The notes below the pieces were generated by a model that saw nothing but the letters and a program-made list of their open reading frames with translations, did no database searches and was not told where the DNA came from. From assembly GCF_003074055.1 (NCBI RefSeq), contig NZ_CP029043.1, positions 6,192,501 through 6,256,500 of the forward strand: 64,000 bases of DNA, given 5' to 3'. The first letter of the stretch is position 1; each line of letters starts with the position of its first letter. Positions 1 through 8,172 of the stretch are shown here, piece by piece. A program made the translations under genes and the position numbers. Source of the stretch: Streptomyces nigra. Its GTDB lineage: Bacteria; Actinomycetota; Actinomycetes; Streptomycetales; Streptomycetaceae.

Positions 1-1
1 C

Positions 2-517
2 GGCAAGTCCCACTTCCTGCGTCTGCTGGCCGGCGAGGACGTCGCGCACACCGGCCGGTGGAAGCTCGGGGCGCGTGTGCTGCCGGGCCACTTCGCGCAG
101 ACCCACGCGCACCCCGAGCTGATGGGCCGCACGCTCCTCGACATCCTGTGGACCGAGCACTCGCAGGACCGGGGCGCCGCCATGTCCCGGCTGCGCCGCT
201 ACGAGCTGACCCAGCAGGCCGAGCAGGCCTTCGACCGGCTCTCCGGCGGCCAGCAGGCCCGTTTCCAGATCCTGCTGCTGGAGCTGGAGGGCGTCACGGC
301 CCTGCTGCTCGACGAGCCCACCGACAACCTCGACCTGGAGTCCGCCGAGGCGCTCCAGGAAGGGCTGGAGGCGTTCGAGGGGACCGTCCTCGCGGTCACC
401 CACGACCGCTGGTTCGCCCGCTCCTTCGACCGCTACCTGGTCTTCGGCAGCGACGGACGTGTCCGCGAGACACCGGAGCCGGTGTGGGACGAGCGCCGGG
501 TGGAGCGGGCGCGCTAG
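2..517 (+). CDS. ABC-F family ATPase, C-terminal part (5' end outside window)
   Basis: The open frame enters from the left edge already inside a Walker A motif (GKS is readable at the first codons), so only the second nucleotide-binding domain is present. The signature motif LSGGQQAR, Walker B LLLDEPTDNLD and the switch segment AVTHDRWF follow in order. The family has two ATPase domains and no membrane part. It acts on ribosomes, in translation control or protection from ribosome-targeting antibiotics. The short tail after the ATPase domain (about 30 residues) carries no extra domain. Without the first domain and the inter-domain linker I cannot assign it to an antibiotic-resistance or housekeeping subgroup. 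Confidence 0.9.
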   Translation, partial: GKSHFLRLLAGEDVAHTGRWKLGARVLPGHFAQTHAHPELMGRTLLDILWTEHSQDRGAAMSRLRRYELTQQAEQAFDRLSGGQQARFQILLLELEGVTALLLDEPTDNLDLESAEALQEGLEAFEGTVLAVTHDRWFARSFDRYLVFGSDGRVRETPEPVWDERRVERAR

Positions 518-557
518 GGGTTTCCACGCCCGGCCCAGGTGTTTTCCCGACCCGGGC

Positions 558-1673
558 TCACGCCCAGCGCAGCAGGGCGCCCAGGCCGCCCGCCGGGGCC
601 TCCTCGCGGGCGGCGCCGTCCGCCGGGCCCACCGACACCGCGGCGGCGCCCGTGGCGACCGCGGACCGGATCAGCGCGTCGTCGGCACGGGCCGACCAGG
701 AGTTCTGCTCGCCGAGGATCCGCAGATCCGTGCGGCGCACGGCCACCTGGTCGGGGTCCTCGCCGATCCACACCTCGCGGTGCGCGTCCGGCCCGTCCGG
801 GCGGATCAGCAGTTCGTCGATCCGGTGCTCACGGGCGGCCTCGACCAGCGCGGGCACGCCCTCCACGGCTCCGGCACGGCCCTCGTCGTCCGGGGTGCGG
901 GCCGCCAGGAACCGGTCCATCTCGGTCTCCGCCCGGCCACGTACGTGCTCCTCGCGGATCCGGGCCACGTCGTCGTCCAGCAGCCTGCTGCCCGAGCCGT
1001 GCGGGGCCTCGACGACCGCGTCCCGCAGCCGCCGCGGCAGCCGCTCGTGCACGGCCCGCCGCTCCCGGTCGTCACCGACCAGGATCACCAGGTCGGCGCC
1101 GGTCTCCTCCTGGCACACGGACAGCGCGTCGGCGACCTCCGCCGCGTTGTGCTCCCAGGTGTTCTCGACCTTCAGCTGGAAGTGCCGTTCGGACCAGTCG
1201 GACGACGCGGTGCGGTGGATGGGGTGCTCACGGCCCGTGACGGAGCCGGCGTCCCGCCCGCCCAGGGCGTCGCGCAGCTCGAAGTCCGCGCCCTTGCGGT
1301 CGACGTAGGCCACCACGCAGACCGGGTCCTCACCGGCCAGCTCCAGCAGGGGAGCGGTGTGCGGCAGCGGCGCCCAGTGGGCGCTGTCGCGCTGCGGGGG
1401 ACGGGCCAGCGACGCCTGGAGCACCACCTCACCCGCATGGGCGAAGATCGCCCGCCCGTTCGGCTCGGACGAGTGTTCCAGCGCCTCCAGCGCACCGCGT
1501 ACGGCCGCGCAGGTCGCGGTGTCGCAGCCCTGCTCGGCGAGGTCGTCGGTCAGGGCCCGCGCGGTCAGATGCCGCTCGTGCGGTGTGTCCTCCGTATGCC
1601 GGGAGGTCCCCACGTACACGGAGGCCCAGGGGCCGGGGTGTTCGTACAGTGGATGCAGAAAGGCGAGGTCCAT
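558..1673 (-). CDS. Vms1/Rv2629-like eRF1-fold protein
   Basis: A 371-residue soluble protein starting MDLAFLHPLYEHPGPWASVYV. The layout matches the actinobacterial Rv2629/baeRF group, whose folds resemble release factor eRF1 and the peptidyl-tRNA hydrolase Vms1/ANKZF1. Recognisable features are the opening segment ending in VYVGTS, a central domain with LVILVGDDRERRAVHERLP, and a C-terminal helical part with RIDELLI. Family knowledge suggests ribosome rescue or stress-related peptidyl-tRNA handling, but biochemical function in bacteria is poorly defined. It converges with the ABC-F gene 41 bp away, another ribosome-associated family. No signal peptide or membrane segment is visible. Confidence 0.72.
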   Translation of the reverse strand: MDLAFLHPLYEHPGPWASVYVGTSRHTEDTPHERHLTARALTDDLAEQGCDTATCAAVRGALEALEHSSEPNGRAIFAHAGEVVLQASLARPPQRDSAHWAPLPHTAPLLELAGEDPVCVVAYVDRKGADFELRDALGGRDAGSVTGREHPIHRTASSDWSERHFQLKVENTWEHNAAEVADALSVCQEETGADLVILVGDDRERRAVHERLPRRLRDAVVEAPHGSGSRLLDDDVARIREEHVRGRAETEMDRFLAARTPDDEGRAGAVEGVPALVEAAREHRIDELLIRPDGPDAHREVWIGEDPDQVAVRRTDLRILGEQNSWSARADDALIRSAVATGAAAVSVGPADGAAREEAPAGGLGALLRWA

Positions 1674-1760
1674 GACTGTCTCCCGTGCGCCTCGGGGGCT
1701 GTGTGCTCAGCGGGCGGGTACCCGGACGGCATGGTTGGACACGACGAGCGGGGCACCACG

Positions 1761-2012
1761 ATGACCGGAGTCGACCCCGGCCGGCTGGACGATCAGCAGC
1801 TCATGAAGGAGCTGGAGACGATCCACCGGACGCGCCACGACACGCTGCTGTACGGCTCGAACGACGCGCTGCGGGCCCACAACGAACGCATGGCACAGCT
1901 GGAGGGCGAGTATCTGCGCCGCAATCCCGGCCGCCTGGTGGCCGCCGGACGCACCCGTGAGGGGGCCCGTGACCGCGACGGCGGCACCGCGCCCGCCGCA
2001 CCCGGCGGCTGA
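1761..2012 (+). CDS. DUF6158-type small conserved protein
   Basis: An 83-residue charged helical protein. The core LMKELETIHRTRHDTLLYGS followed by DALRAHNERMAQLEGEYLRR is the conserved signature of a short actinomycete family (DUF6158). Its function is unknown. The tail is Arg/Gly/Pro-rich and probably disordered. ATG 1761 is chosen because conservation begins just after it; an in-frame ATG at 1731 would add ten residues, and neither has a strong Shine-Dalgarno sequence. It is followed by a strong hairpin before the convergent DJ-1/PfpI gene. Confidence 0.7.
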   Translation: MTGVDPGRLDDQQLMKELETIHRTRHDTLLYGSNDALRAHNERMAQLEGEYLRRNPGRLVAAGRTREGARDRDGGTAPAAPGG

Positions 2013-2063
2013 GCACACGGAAAGCGCCGGGGCGGGACCCGTCGTCCTCGCTCCGGCGCCTGT

Positions 2064-2091
2064 GGCCCGCCCCTTGTAGCGGGGGCGGGCC
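2064..2091. terminator. Bidirectional hairpin terminator
   Basis: A perfect 10-bp stem, GGCCCGCCCC paired with GGGGCGGGCC around an 8-nt loop, sits between two convergent genes ending at 2012 (+) and 2102 (-). A second stem (GCGCCGG near 2023 with CCGGCGC near 2054) lies just before it. There is no T-run, which is normal for Streptomyces terminators. Confidence 0.6.
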
Positions 2092-2101
2092 GGTGGGGCG
2101 G

Positions 2102-2653
2102 TCAGGCGGCCTGCCGCGACTCGGCGGCGAACACCTCCAGGAACGTCTGGCAGAACGCCTTCAGATCGTCCGGCTTGCGGCTCGTGACCAGCTTGCTCGG
2201 CGCGTGGTCGCAGACCTGGACCTGCTCGTCGACCCAGGTGCCGCCGGCATTGCGGAGGTCGGTCCTCAGACTCGGCCAGGAGGTCAGGACCCGGCCGCGT
2301 ACGACGTCCGCCTCGATCAGTGTCCACGGGGCGTGACAGATCGCCGCGACCGGCAGGCCCCGGTCGAAGAAGTCCCGGACGAAGGCGACGGCCTTCTCGT
2401 CCATCCGCAGGAAGTCCGGGTTCGCGACCCCGCCGGGCAGGACAAGACCGCCGAAGTCCCCGGCCGAGGTCTCCCCGACGACCTCCTGCACGGGGAAGGT
2501 GTCCGCCTTGTCGAGATGGTCGAACGCCTGGATCTCACCGGACTGCGTCGAGACGAGCACCGGCTCGTGCCCGGCGTCCTTCGCGGCCTGCCAGGGCTCG
2601 GTCAGCTCGACCTGCTCGACGCCCTCGGGTGCGGTCAGAAATGCGATGCGCAT
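2102..2653 (-). CDS. DJ-1/PfpI family protein (type 1 glutamine amidotransferase-like)
   Basis: 183 residues beginning MRIAFLTAPEGVEQVEL. The nucleophile elbow AAICHAPW, with Cys followed by His, is the PfpI/YhbO type, and the conserved acidic residue lies in the N-terminal LTEPW segment. The family includes proteases, deglycases and general stress proteins of the class I glutamine amidotransferase fold; which activity applies here cannot be read. The ATG at 2653 is used because homology begins there; the frame remains open further upstream, but that stretch is antisense to the next gene region and low in similarity. It is followed by the terminator at 2064-2091. Confidence 0.88.
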   Translation of the reverse strand: MRIAFLTAPEGVEQVELTEPWQAAKDAGHEPVLVSTQSGEIQAFDHLDKADTFPVQEVVGETSAGDFGGLVLPGGVANPDFLRMDEKAVAFVRDFFDRGLPVAAICHAPWTLIEADVVRGRVLTSWPSLRTDLRNAGGTWVDEQVQVCDHAPSKLVTSRKPDDLKAFCQTFLEVFAAESRQAA

Positions 2654-2703
2654 ACGGTCTCCACGTTCTCGTCGTCGTCCTTCACTCACGGCCGGGCGGA
2701 CCG

Positions 2704-3108
2704 CTACGCGCCCTGGCGTCGCTCGCCGCCGCTGCCTTCGCCGGTGAGCGCCTCGGCCAGCTGCTGCACGTTGGCGTACCGCTCGGAGCGCGGCAGCCGC
2801 CCCACCGGGTCCACCAGGACGTCGGGCGCATGACTGCGCCGCAGCTCGCCCACGAGCTCCCGCGGGCCGGCCGGGAAGGAATGGCGGCTCAGGATGCGCG
2901 CCAGTTCCAGCCGGACCGTCTCCAGGGACGCCGCAGACGACCCCGGGGCCACCGGACCGCCCGCGACCTGCGGATCGTCCTCGGCGGACGGCTCCGGGTC
3001 GTGCCACTCCTCGGCCCGGGTGGGATGCCCGGACCGCAGCAACCCCTGTAGTTCGTGCTTCATCTCGTCGTCACGGTGGACGCTCAGCCGGTCGCTGCCT
3101 CGCTGCAT
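2704..3108 (-). CDS. DUF2795 domain protein
   Basis: 134 residues. The N-terminal part starts MQRGSDRLSVHRDDEMKHEL and contains the segment GHPTRAEEWHDPEPSAEDDP. The C-terminal half, LARILSRHSFPAGPRELVGE through LPRSERYANVQQLAEAL, is a DUF2795 helical module. The function is unknown; the family is common in Streptomyces beside stress and DUF2267-type genes. ATG 3108 is preceded by a good GGAGG site, so the 15 extra upstream codons of the open frame are excluded. It lies upstream of and in the same direction as the DJ-1/PfpI gene, 50 bp away, and may be co-transcribed with it. Confidence 0.75.
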   Translation of the reverse strand: MQRGSDRLSVHRDDEMKHELQGLLRSGHPTRAEEWHDPEPSAEDDPQVAGGPVAPGSSAASLETVRLELARILSRHSFPAGPRELVGELRRSHAPDVLVDPVGRLPRSERYANVQQLAEALTGEGSGGERRQGA

Positions 3109-3253
3109 GACTCCCTCCAGATCCTCGGGGCTGCGCACCGCGTACCCGTCCACCGGGGGCCGACACAGGGGTTTGCGAACCGGAAGCGGGGTGACTCGGA
3201 CGTCTCACCCCCCGAGTCACCCCCCGCGCGACGTTCTGGGGAAGGACCCTGTC

Positions 3254-3409
3254 ATGGCACTGCTCGCCGTGCTGCTGCCGATCCTGATGCTCTGCGTGAT
3301 GCTGGCGCTCGGGCGCCTTGAGGACTTGCTCCTGCCGGAGGACCCCGTCCCCGTCCCGTCGGAGGGCCGAAGCCTGGGCAGTGAGGGCGCTACTCGTTCA
3401 GGGACATGA
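3254..3409 (+). CDS. Small single-span membrane protein
   Basis: A 51-residue protein starting MALLAVLLPILMLCVMLALG, a clean transmembrane helix, then a short acidic and Pro/Ser/Gly-rich cytoplasmic or extracellular tail. A GGAAGGA ribosome site sits nine bases before the ATG. Its last 20 bp overlap the end of the convergent large TIR/NB-ARC gene. No function can be assigned. The clean hydrophobic start and spacing make it more likely real than a chance frame. Confidence 0.55.
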   Translation: MALLAVLLPILMLCVMLALGRLEDLLLPEDPVPVPSEGRSLGSEGATRSGT

Positions 3410-6400
3410 ACAGTCGGGCGGTGCGTACCGAGTCGGGATGGTCGAGGCCCAGTACGCGCCTGCGCCGATTCAGTGTGTCTCTGACCAGCGAGTTCGCCTC
3501 ACCCGTGCGGCCCAGGGCGATCAGGTTCTCGGCCAGGGCATGCGCCGCGTCCAGAGAGAGGGGATGGTCGGCTCCGAGCACGCGCCGCAGCCTTTCCACG
3601 GTTTCCCTGTGCAGGTCGGCGGCCTCCTGAACCTGGCCCACGGTGACCAGGAGCGATGCGGCGGCGAGCGCCTGATTCAGAGAGTCCGGGTGGTCCTCGC
3701 CCAGCAGCCTCTGCTGGGAAGCGAGCAGGTCCTCGGCTAGGGCCAGTGCCTGTCCCGTCTCACCGTTGTCCGTCAGGGCCCCGACCAGGCCCGATGCGGC
3801 AAGCAGCGTGTCCGCGTGATCGTGTCCGAGGCGTTCGAGCCAGGACAGGTGGAGATCCCGCAATCGGGAGAGGGCGGCCACGGGGTCGAGCTCCCGGAGG
3901 GACAGGCACGCCTCGCATGCGGCACGGCGGGCGCCGCTGGTGACCAGGTCCGCAGGGGCGATCGCCAGCAGGTGGGGGAGCAGTCCCTCAGGAAGCGGCT
4001 GGGGACGAGTGCGGCCGGCACGCTCCTGATACGACGCCTCCAGCAAGCGGCAGGCATAGGCCGCGGCGCGTTCGTGCTCAGTGGGAGTGAGGGCCTCGCG
4101 CAGGGCGCTGAACACGAGGCCGTGCACCTCGACGCCGTCGTCCGACACTCTCGCCAGTGCGTGCCTCTCCAGCACCCTGAGCACCCGCGTTCGCGCCCGT
4201 CGACTGGACAGGACGGGTGCGCCGGGGACGCGCGGGCCGTCCGTGATGCTCGGAAGGGGTAAAGGCTCCGGAGCCAACAGGGCACACGCCTTCAGGAAGT
4301 CGAGCGCAACCGAGTCCTCTGCGTCCAGGCGGTCCCAAAGGGCGCGGATCGCCCCGGTGAACGTCCCCTCGGCGTCCCCGAGCAGTGTCAGAAGCTGCTC
4401 CCCGGTGACGGAGGTCGTGGCCAGGTACGCGACGGCCTGAGCCAGGGACAGCGGATCGTCGTCCAACCGTTCGGCCAGCCGCTCGGCGTCGCTCCGGGAC
4501 AACGTGGGGACTCTGCGGCGCAACAGCGCCACCGCCTCCCGACGACGCAGCGGGCCGACGCGGACCGTGGCGCCGGGATACCGGCCCGACCGGGAGACGA
4601 TGAGCGCATGCCCGGTGTCGGCCGGCAGGTACGGCTCCACCGCTCCGGGTTCCTCGGCGTCGTCGAAGACGAGGAGCCAGCGGCCCCGCGCACGCAGTTC
4701 CTCGCCGAGTGCTGCCGGCGCCGTGAGTCCCATGGCTGCGGCCAGCCTGGCGAGCCCGTCGTGGATTGTCCCGGAGTCCTCCGCGGACACCCACCACACC
4801 ACGTCGTAGTCCCCGGCGAAGCGATGGGCGTATTCGCTGGCGAGCTGCGTCTTGCCGACACCAGCGGGGCCATGCACCACCACAACGGCCGGAGCGGCCG
4901 CATCGGCCAGCAACTTTCTTATTTTCAGCAAGAGTTCGTCGCGCCCCACGAAGTGGGGGTTGCGCGGCGGATGGTGCCACACCGGCGGCAGCGCCCCTGG
5001 CAGAGGCGGGCCTGCCTTCCCGGACGGAAGCCGTTCGCCCACGCCCGGGAAGCGGGGAGGTGCGATCGGGCGCTCCGGCCCCCGCACTGCCTCCAGAAGC
5101 GCCCGTCGCGCGGCCTCCTCGTCGAGCCCGAACAAGTCTCTTGTCAGCAGCGACCGCAGGACCGTCGGCGGTGTGGTGTCGTCGAGGCGCAAGGGAATGA
5201 CCTTGCCCTGGCCCGCGGCCAGGGCAGCACCCAACTCCGGCACGGTCCAGCGCGCTGCTTCGAAATACGCGGTCGAGAGCAGGACCACCACGACGTCGCT
5301 GTCCCCGAACTGGGTCAGACGTGAGGGGATGGTGCTGCCGGCCTCCCAACTCCAGACGTCGAGCATGACGGTGTACCCCGCGTCCTTCAGTTGCCAGGCG
5401 ACCCACTCCGCCCAGGCGCGGTCCGCAGCCGCATAGCTCAGGAGGAAGCGCTCGGCCGTGTCGGCGCGCGTACCTCGTGGCGCCCTGTCACCGCGCGTCG
5501 CATGCCCGAGACGCGTCAGTGCCGCGGCGGACGGCACGGCGAACGGCTCCCCGGCGTACGACACGCGGCCGTCCGCCACACCCGTCAGCGCGGCGGTGAA
5601 GTCACGTGCGCTGCCGTACCGAGGCTCCAGATACTCGGACACCCGATCCCGTACGAGGGCGTGAACGGTACGTACGTCGTCGTCGTACTGGGCATTGAGC
5701 AGGGCGTCCCGCACCCCGGGCGGGAAAGTGAACCGCGGTTCGCCGCCGTCGGAGGCGTCCGGGACGGGGACGCGGCGGAGGATGCCTCCGAGGAACAGCT
5801 CCGCCAGGTCGCCGCGGGACGGCTCGTCCAGCATGGCCGTCTGGATTAGCCGCGCCACGGGGAGAGTCACGGTCGACAAGGCCGAGAGGAGGCCCGCCAG
5901 TTCCCAGGAGCCGGGAGACGCCGACAGTCGGAAACGGAGGAGCGCCTCCTCGGCGGGGAGGGGCGCGGTCGCTGTGGGCCGCCGCTGCGGCCGGTCCCGG
6001 GCGTCCTCAAGGACCGTCTTCGGATTGAGCGGCAACAGGAGGGACGAAGCCGGCCTCCAACAGCCGTCGCCGGTCGTCATCTCGGCCCAGTCACGCAGCG
6101 GTCGGGGTTCGAGTTCGACCACCGGCACGGGCACCACGGGCGGCGTGGGCACGGACCGACGGCTCGATGGGGACGTCTTCCAACGGGCGTTGGGAGCGCC
6201 GAGGTGAGGGATGCGCAGGGAGACCGGTGTCGGTGTCGCGCCGCCCCGGTTCCACAGCCTCGCGGGCAGGAGGTGGGCGAGCGCCACCTGCGACCGCCGG
6301 GCCCAGTCCACCAGAAGACGTTCAGCCGCCCTCGTACGCCAGATCGATCCCACCGTGTCACTCAGAACGAGAATGAGCTGATCACCCGTCGGGTCGACGA

Positions 6401-7061
6401 TCTCCCGATGATGCCGCGGAGGGCGTCCCACCGACGGGTGCGGGCGCAGTGCGACCGATTGGCCGCCTTCCTCACCAGAGAGGTTCCAGCGTCTGATGTC
6501 GCGGAACGCGCCCAGGCGTGAGAGGCCCTCGTGGAACTCGCGTACCTCCTGGTGCCACAGGTGCATCGACGGGCCGGTGTCGACGACAAGGGTGAGGGTG
6601 AGCCATCGGCTCGGTTGCGGGCGCAGGACCGGAACCATGACCTTCTCGTCCACCAGCCGTGCGACCGTCTCCTCCTCGTCGAGTTCGAACGCGGTCTGGG
6701 AGGGGACCTTACGCGTGAGTGGCCTGAGCGCCCTCGTCAGTTCGAGGGAGTGCGGAAGAGCGGCTTCGGCGGGAACGTGGATCGGGACGGCGGGGACCCC
6801 GGTGCCGTCCTCGGAGTGGGCTCGGATGTGGAGAGCGGCCTCGTGACGCCTGGCGGGCCCGTTCGGCTCGGAGTCCTCCGCCGTGTCGTCGTCCTGCAGC
6901 GGCGTGGACGGCGCCGTCGTCGCCGTCCCCCTGCCCTCGCCCACTTGCTCCTCTCCCTCTCTCAGTACGTGACGGGCGAGCCAGAGGATGTCCGCCAGCT
7001 CCTCCGGACCTGCCCCGTCCGCCCCACCTTCGTGCAGGAGCTGGAACAGCTGGGTGATCAC
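3390..7061 (-). CDS. vWA-like (SAV_2336 N-domain)-TIR-NB-ARC-TPR conflict protein
   Basis: A 1223-residue multidomain protein. Residues about 115-480 form a SAV_2336-type N-domain containing a degenerate vWA fold (TLVVDTGPSM in place of a DxSxS metal site, then LILVLSDT). About 535-665 is a TIR domain starting FLLSYAAADRAWAEW, with a candidate NADase glutamate in ARWTVPELG. About 700-960 is an NB-ARC/STAND ATPase with P-loop GPAGVGKT and Walker B WLLVFDDAEE. Residues 1070-1223 hold three TPR-like repeats with the LG.DHPDS signature. This architecture resembles the FxsT protein of FxSxx-COOH systems and the vWA partner of MoxR-VMAP ternary systems. GTG 7061 overlaps the upstream stop as GTGA, which fixes the start by translational coupling. 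Role (inference): nucleotide-gated sensor/effector of biological conflict. Confidence 0.85.
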   Translation of the reverse strand: MITQLFQLLHEGGADGAGPEELADILWLARHVLREGEEQVGEGRGTATTAPSTPLQDDDTAEDSEPNGPARRHEAALHIRAHSEDGTGVPAVPIHVPAEAALPHSLELTRALRPLTRKVPSQTAFELDEEETVARLVDEKVMVPVLRPQPSRWLTLTLVVDTGPSMHLWHQEVREFHEGLSRLGAFRDIRRWNLSGEEGGQSVALRPHPSVGRPPRHHREIVDPTGDQLILVLSDTVGSIWRTRAAERLLVDWARRSQVALAHLLPARLWNRGGATPTPVSLRIPHLGAPNARWKTSPSSRRSVPTPPVVPVPVVELEPRPLRDWAEMTTGDGCWRPASSLLLPLNPKTVLEDARDRPQRRPTATAPLPAEEALLRFRLSASPGSWELAGLLSALSTVTLPVARLIQTAMLDEPSRGDLAELFLGGILRRVPVPDASDGGEPRFTFPPGVRDALLNAQYDDDVRTVHALVRDRVSEYLEPRYGSARDFTAALTGVADGRVSYAGEPFAVPSAAALTRLGHATRGDRAPRGTRADTAERFLLSYAAADRAWAEWVAWQLKDAGYTVMLDVWSWEAGSTIPSRLTQFGDSDVVVVLLSTAYFEAARWTVPELGAALAAGQGKVIPLRLDDTTPPTVLRSLLTRDLFGLDEEAARRALLEAVRGPERPIAPPRFPGVGERLPSGKAGPPLPGALPPVWHHPPRNPHFVGRDELLLKIRKLLADAAAPAVVVVHGPAGVGKTQLASEYAHRFAGDYDVVWWVSAEDSGTIHDGLARLAAAMGLTAPAALGEELRARGRWLLVFDDAEEPGAVEPYLPADTGHALIVSRSGRYPGATVRVGPLRRREAVALLRRRVPTLSRSDAERLAERLDDDPLSLAQAVAYLATTSVTGEQLLTLLGDAEGTFTGAIRALWDRLDAEDSVALDFLKACALLAPEPLPLPSITDGPRVPGAPVLSSRRARTRVLRVLERHALARVSDDGVEVHGLVFSALREALTPTEHERAAAYACRLLEASYQERAGRTRPQPLPEGLLPHLLAIAPADLVTSGARRAACEACLSLRELDPVAALSRLRDLHLSWLERLGHDHADTLLAASGLVGALTDNGETGQALALAEDLLASQQRLLGEDHPDSLNQALAAASLLVTVGQVQEAADLHRETVERLRRVLGADHPLSLDAAHALAENLIALGRTGEANSLVRDTLNRRRRVLGLDHPDSVRTARLFMSLNE

Positions 7062-8131
7062 GTGGCGTCCGGCCCGCTGAGCGGATGCAGCGTCGCCCCG
7101 ACCAGCTGATCGATGTCCTCCGGAGCGGTCCACGCGCCCGCCAGCCGCAGCTGTACGGCATTCAGGAGCTGATCCGTGCCCAGTTCGCCCCGCTCGCGCC
7201 GCTTGAGGAAGGACGAGATCAGACCGTCCGGGCCGCCGGCCACCTCGGTCGCCTCGGCACCGATGCGCTCCGCGATGATGCGCCGCAGCTTGTCCTCGCC
7301 GGGACGGCCGATGGTCAGCCTGACGCAGCGGCGCAGGAAGGCGGGTGGGAACTCCCGTTCACCGTTGCTCGTCAGGATCACCACGGGAAATGCCCGGCAC
7401 TGCACGCGCCCTGCGGTGATGCGTGCGCCGACGCCCTGATCGTCGGTGCCGACGGTCACCACCCGCTGGTGATCTGCCAGCCGGGCCAGCTCGGGGATTT
7501 CGAAGCGCCCCTCGTCCAGCACGGTGAGAAGGTCACCCGGCAGGTCGATGTCACATTTGTCGATCTCGTCGATGAGAAGCACGCGTGGCCGCTCCGAGGG
7601 GAGGAACGCCGTTCCCAGGGGTCCGAGTTGAAGGTACTTACCGATACCGGCGACCGTCGGGCTCCCTCCAGGGTGAGAGCGGGGGCGTCGCGCCGCCGGG
7701 CGAGCCGTCGCGGAGCCCAGCCGGTTGAGGTTGGCGTCCTCCAGGCGACGCAGCGCGTCGTAACGGTACAACCCGTCGCGCAGGGTCGCCCGGCTCGTGA
7801 TGGGCCAGCGCAGCACGGGGCCCAGTCCGAGGTCCTCGGCGATGCTGTACGCCAAGGTCGACTTGCCGACCCCGGGGACGCCCGTGACCAGAAGAGGACG
7901 ACGCAGATGGAGCGCCGTATTGACGAGATCGATCTCATGGTCTTCGGCGATGTAACCGGCTCCGCGCCGACGGTCAGCCGTGTACCGCTCGTCGTCCAAG
8001 GACGGGATGCGGTAGTCGGAGTCGATCCGGCCGTCGAACTGCCGCCATGGCGGGCTTAGTCGGGCCAGCCGGTCGAGCCGCTCCCCGGCGGACGCCTGGG
8101 GAGCGCCTTTGTAGATCCACCAGTCTTTCAC
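7058..8131 (-). CDS. MoxR-family AAA+ ATPase of the VMAP operon
   Basis: 357 residues starting VKDWWIYKG, the motif that opens ATPases of MoxR-VMAP operons. Walker A GVPGVGKST is near residue 87, Walker B VLLIDEIDK near 187, and sensor 1 VILTSNGE and the arginine-rich FLRRCVRL segment follow. MoxR ATPases remodel or activate partner complexes, usually with a vWA protein; here the partner is encoded by the next gene, which overlaps by 4 bp. GTG 8131 is preceded by GGAGG four bases away; a GTG at 8155 would add eight residues without a better site. It is the middle gene of a three-gene operon. Confidence 0.88.
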   Translation of the reverse strand: MKDWWIYKGAPQASAGERLDRLARLSPPWRQFDGRIDSDYRIPSLDDERYTADRRRGAGYIAEDHEIDLVNTALHLRRPLLVTGVPGVGKSTLAYSIAEDLGLGPVLRWPITSRATLRDGLYRYDALRRLEDANLNRLGSATARPAARRPRSHPGGSPTVAGIGKYLQLGPLGTAFLPSERPRVLLIDEIDKCDIDLPGDLLTVLDEGRFEIPELARLADHQRVVTVGTDDQGVGARITAGRVQCRAFPVVILTSNGEREFPPAFLRRCVRLTIGRPGEDKLRRIIAERIGAEATEVAGGPDGLISSFLKRRERGELGTDQLLNAVQLRLAGAWTAPEDIDQLVGATLHPLSGPDAT

Positions 8132-8172
8132 TGCACCTCCGGTCAGGTCCGGCACACGCCGGTTGATCGTGA

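Noticed and set aside
7062..7133. Longer N-terminus for the vWA-TIR-NB-ARC-TPR protein
   Set aside because: The upstream 24 codons lie inside the ATPase gene; the GTGA overlap at 7061 gives a coupled start.
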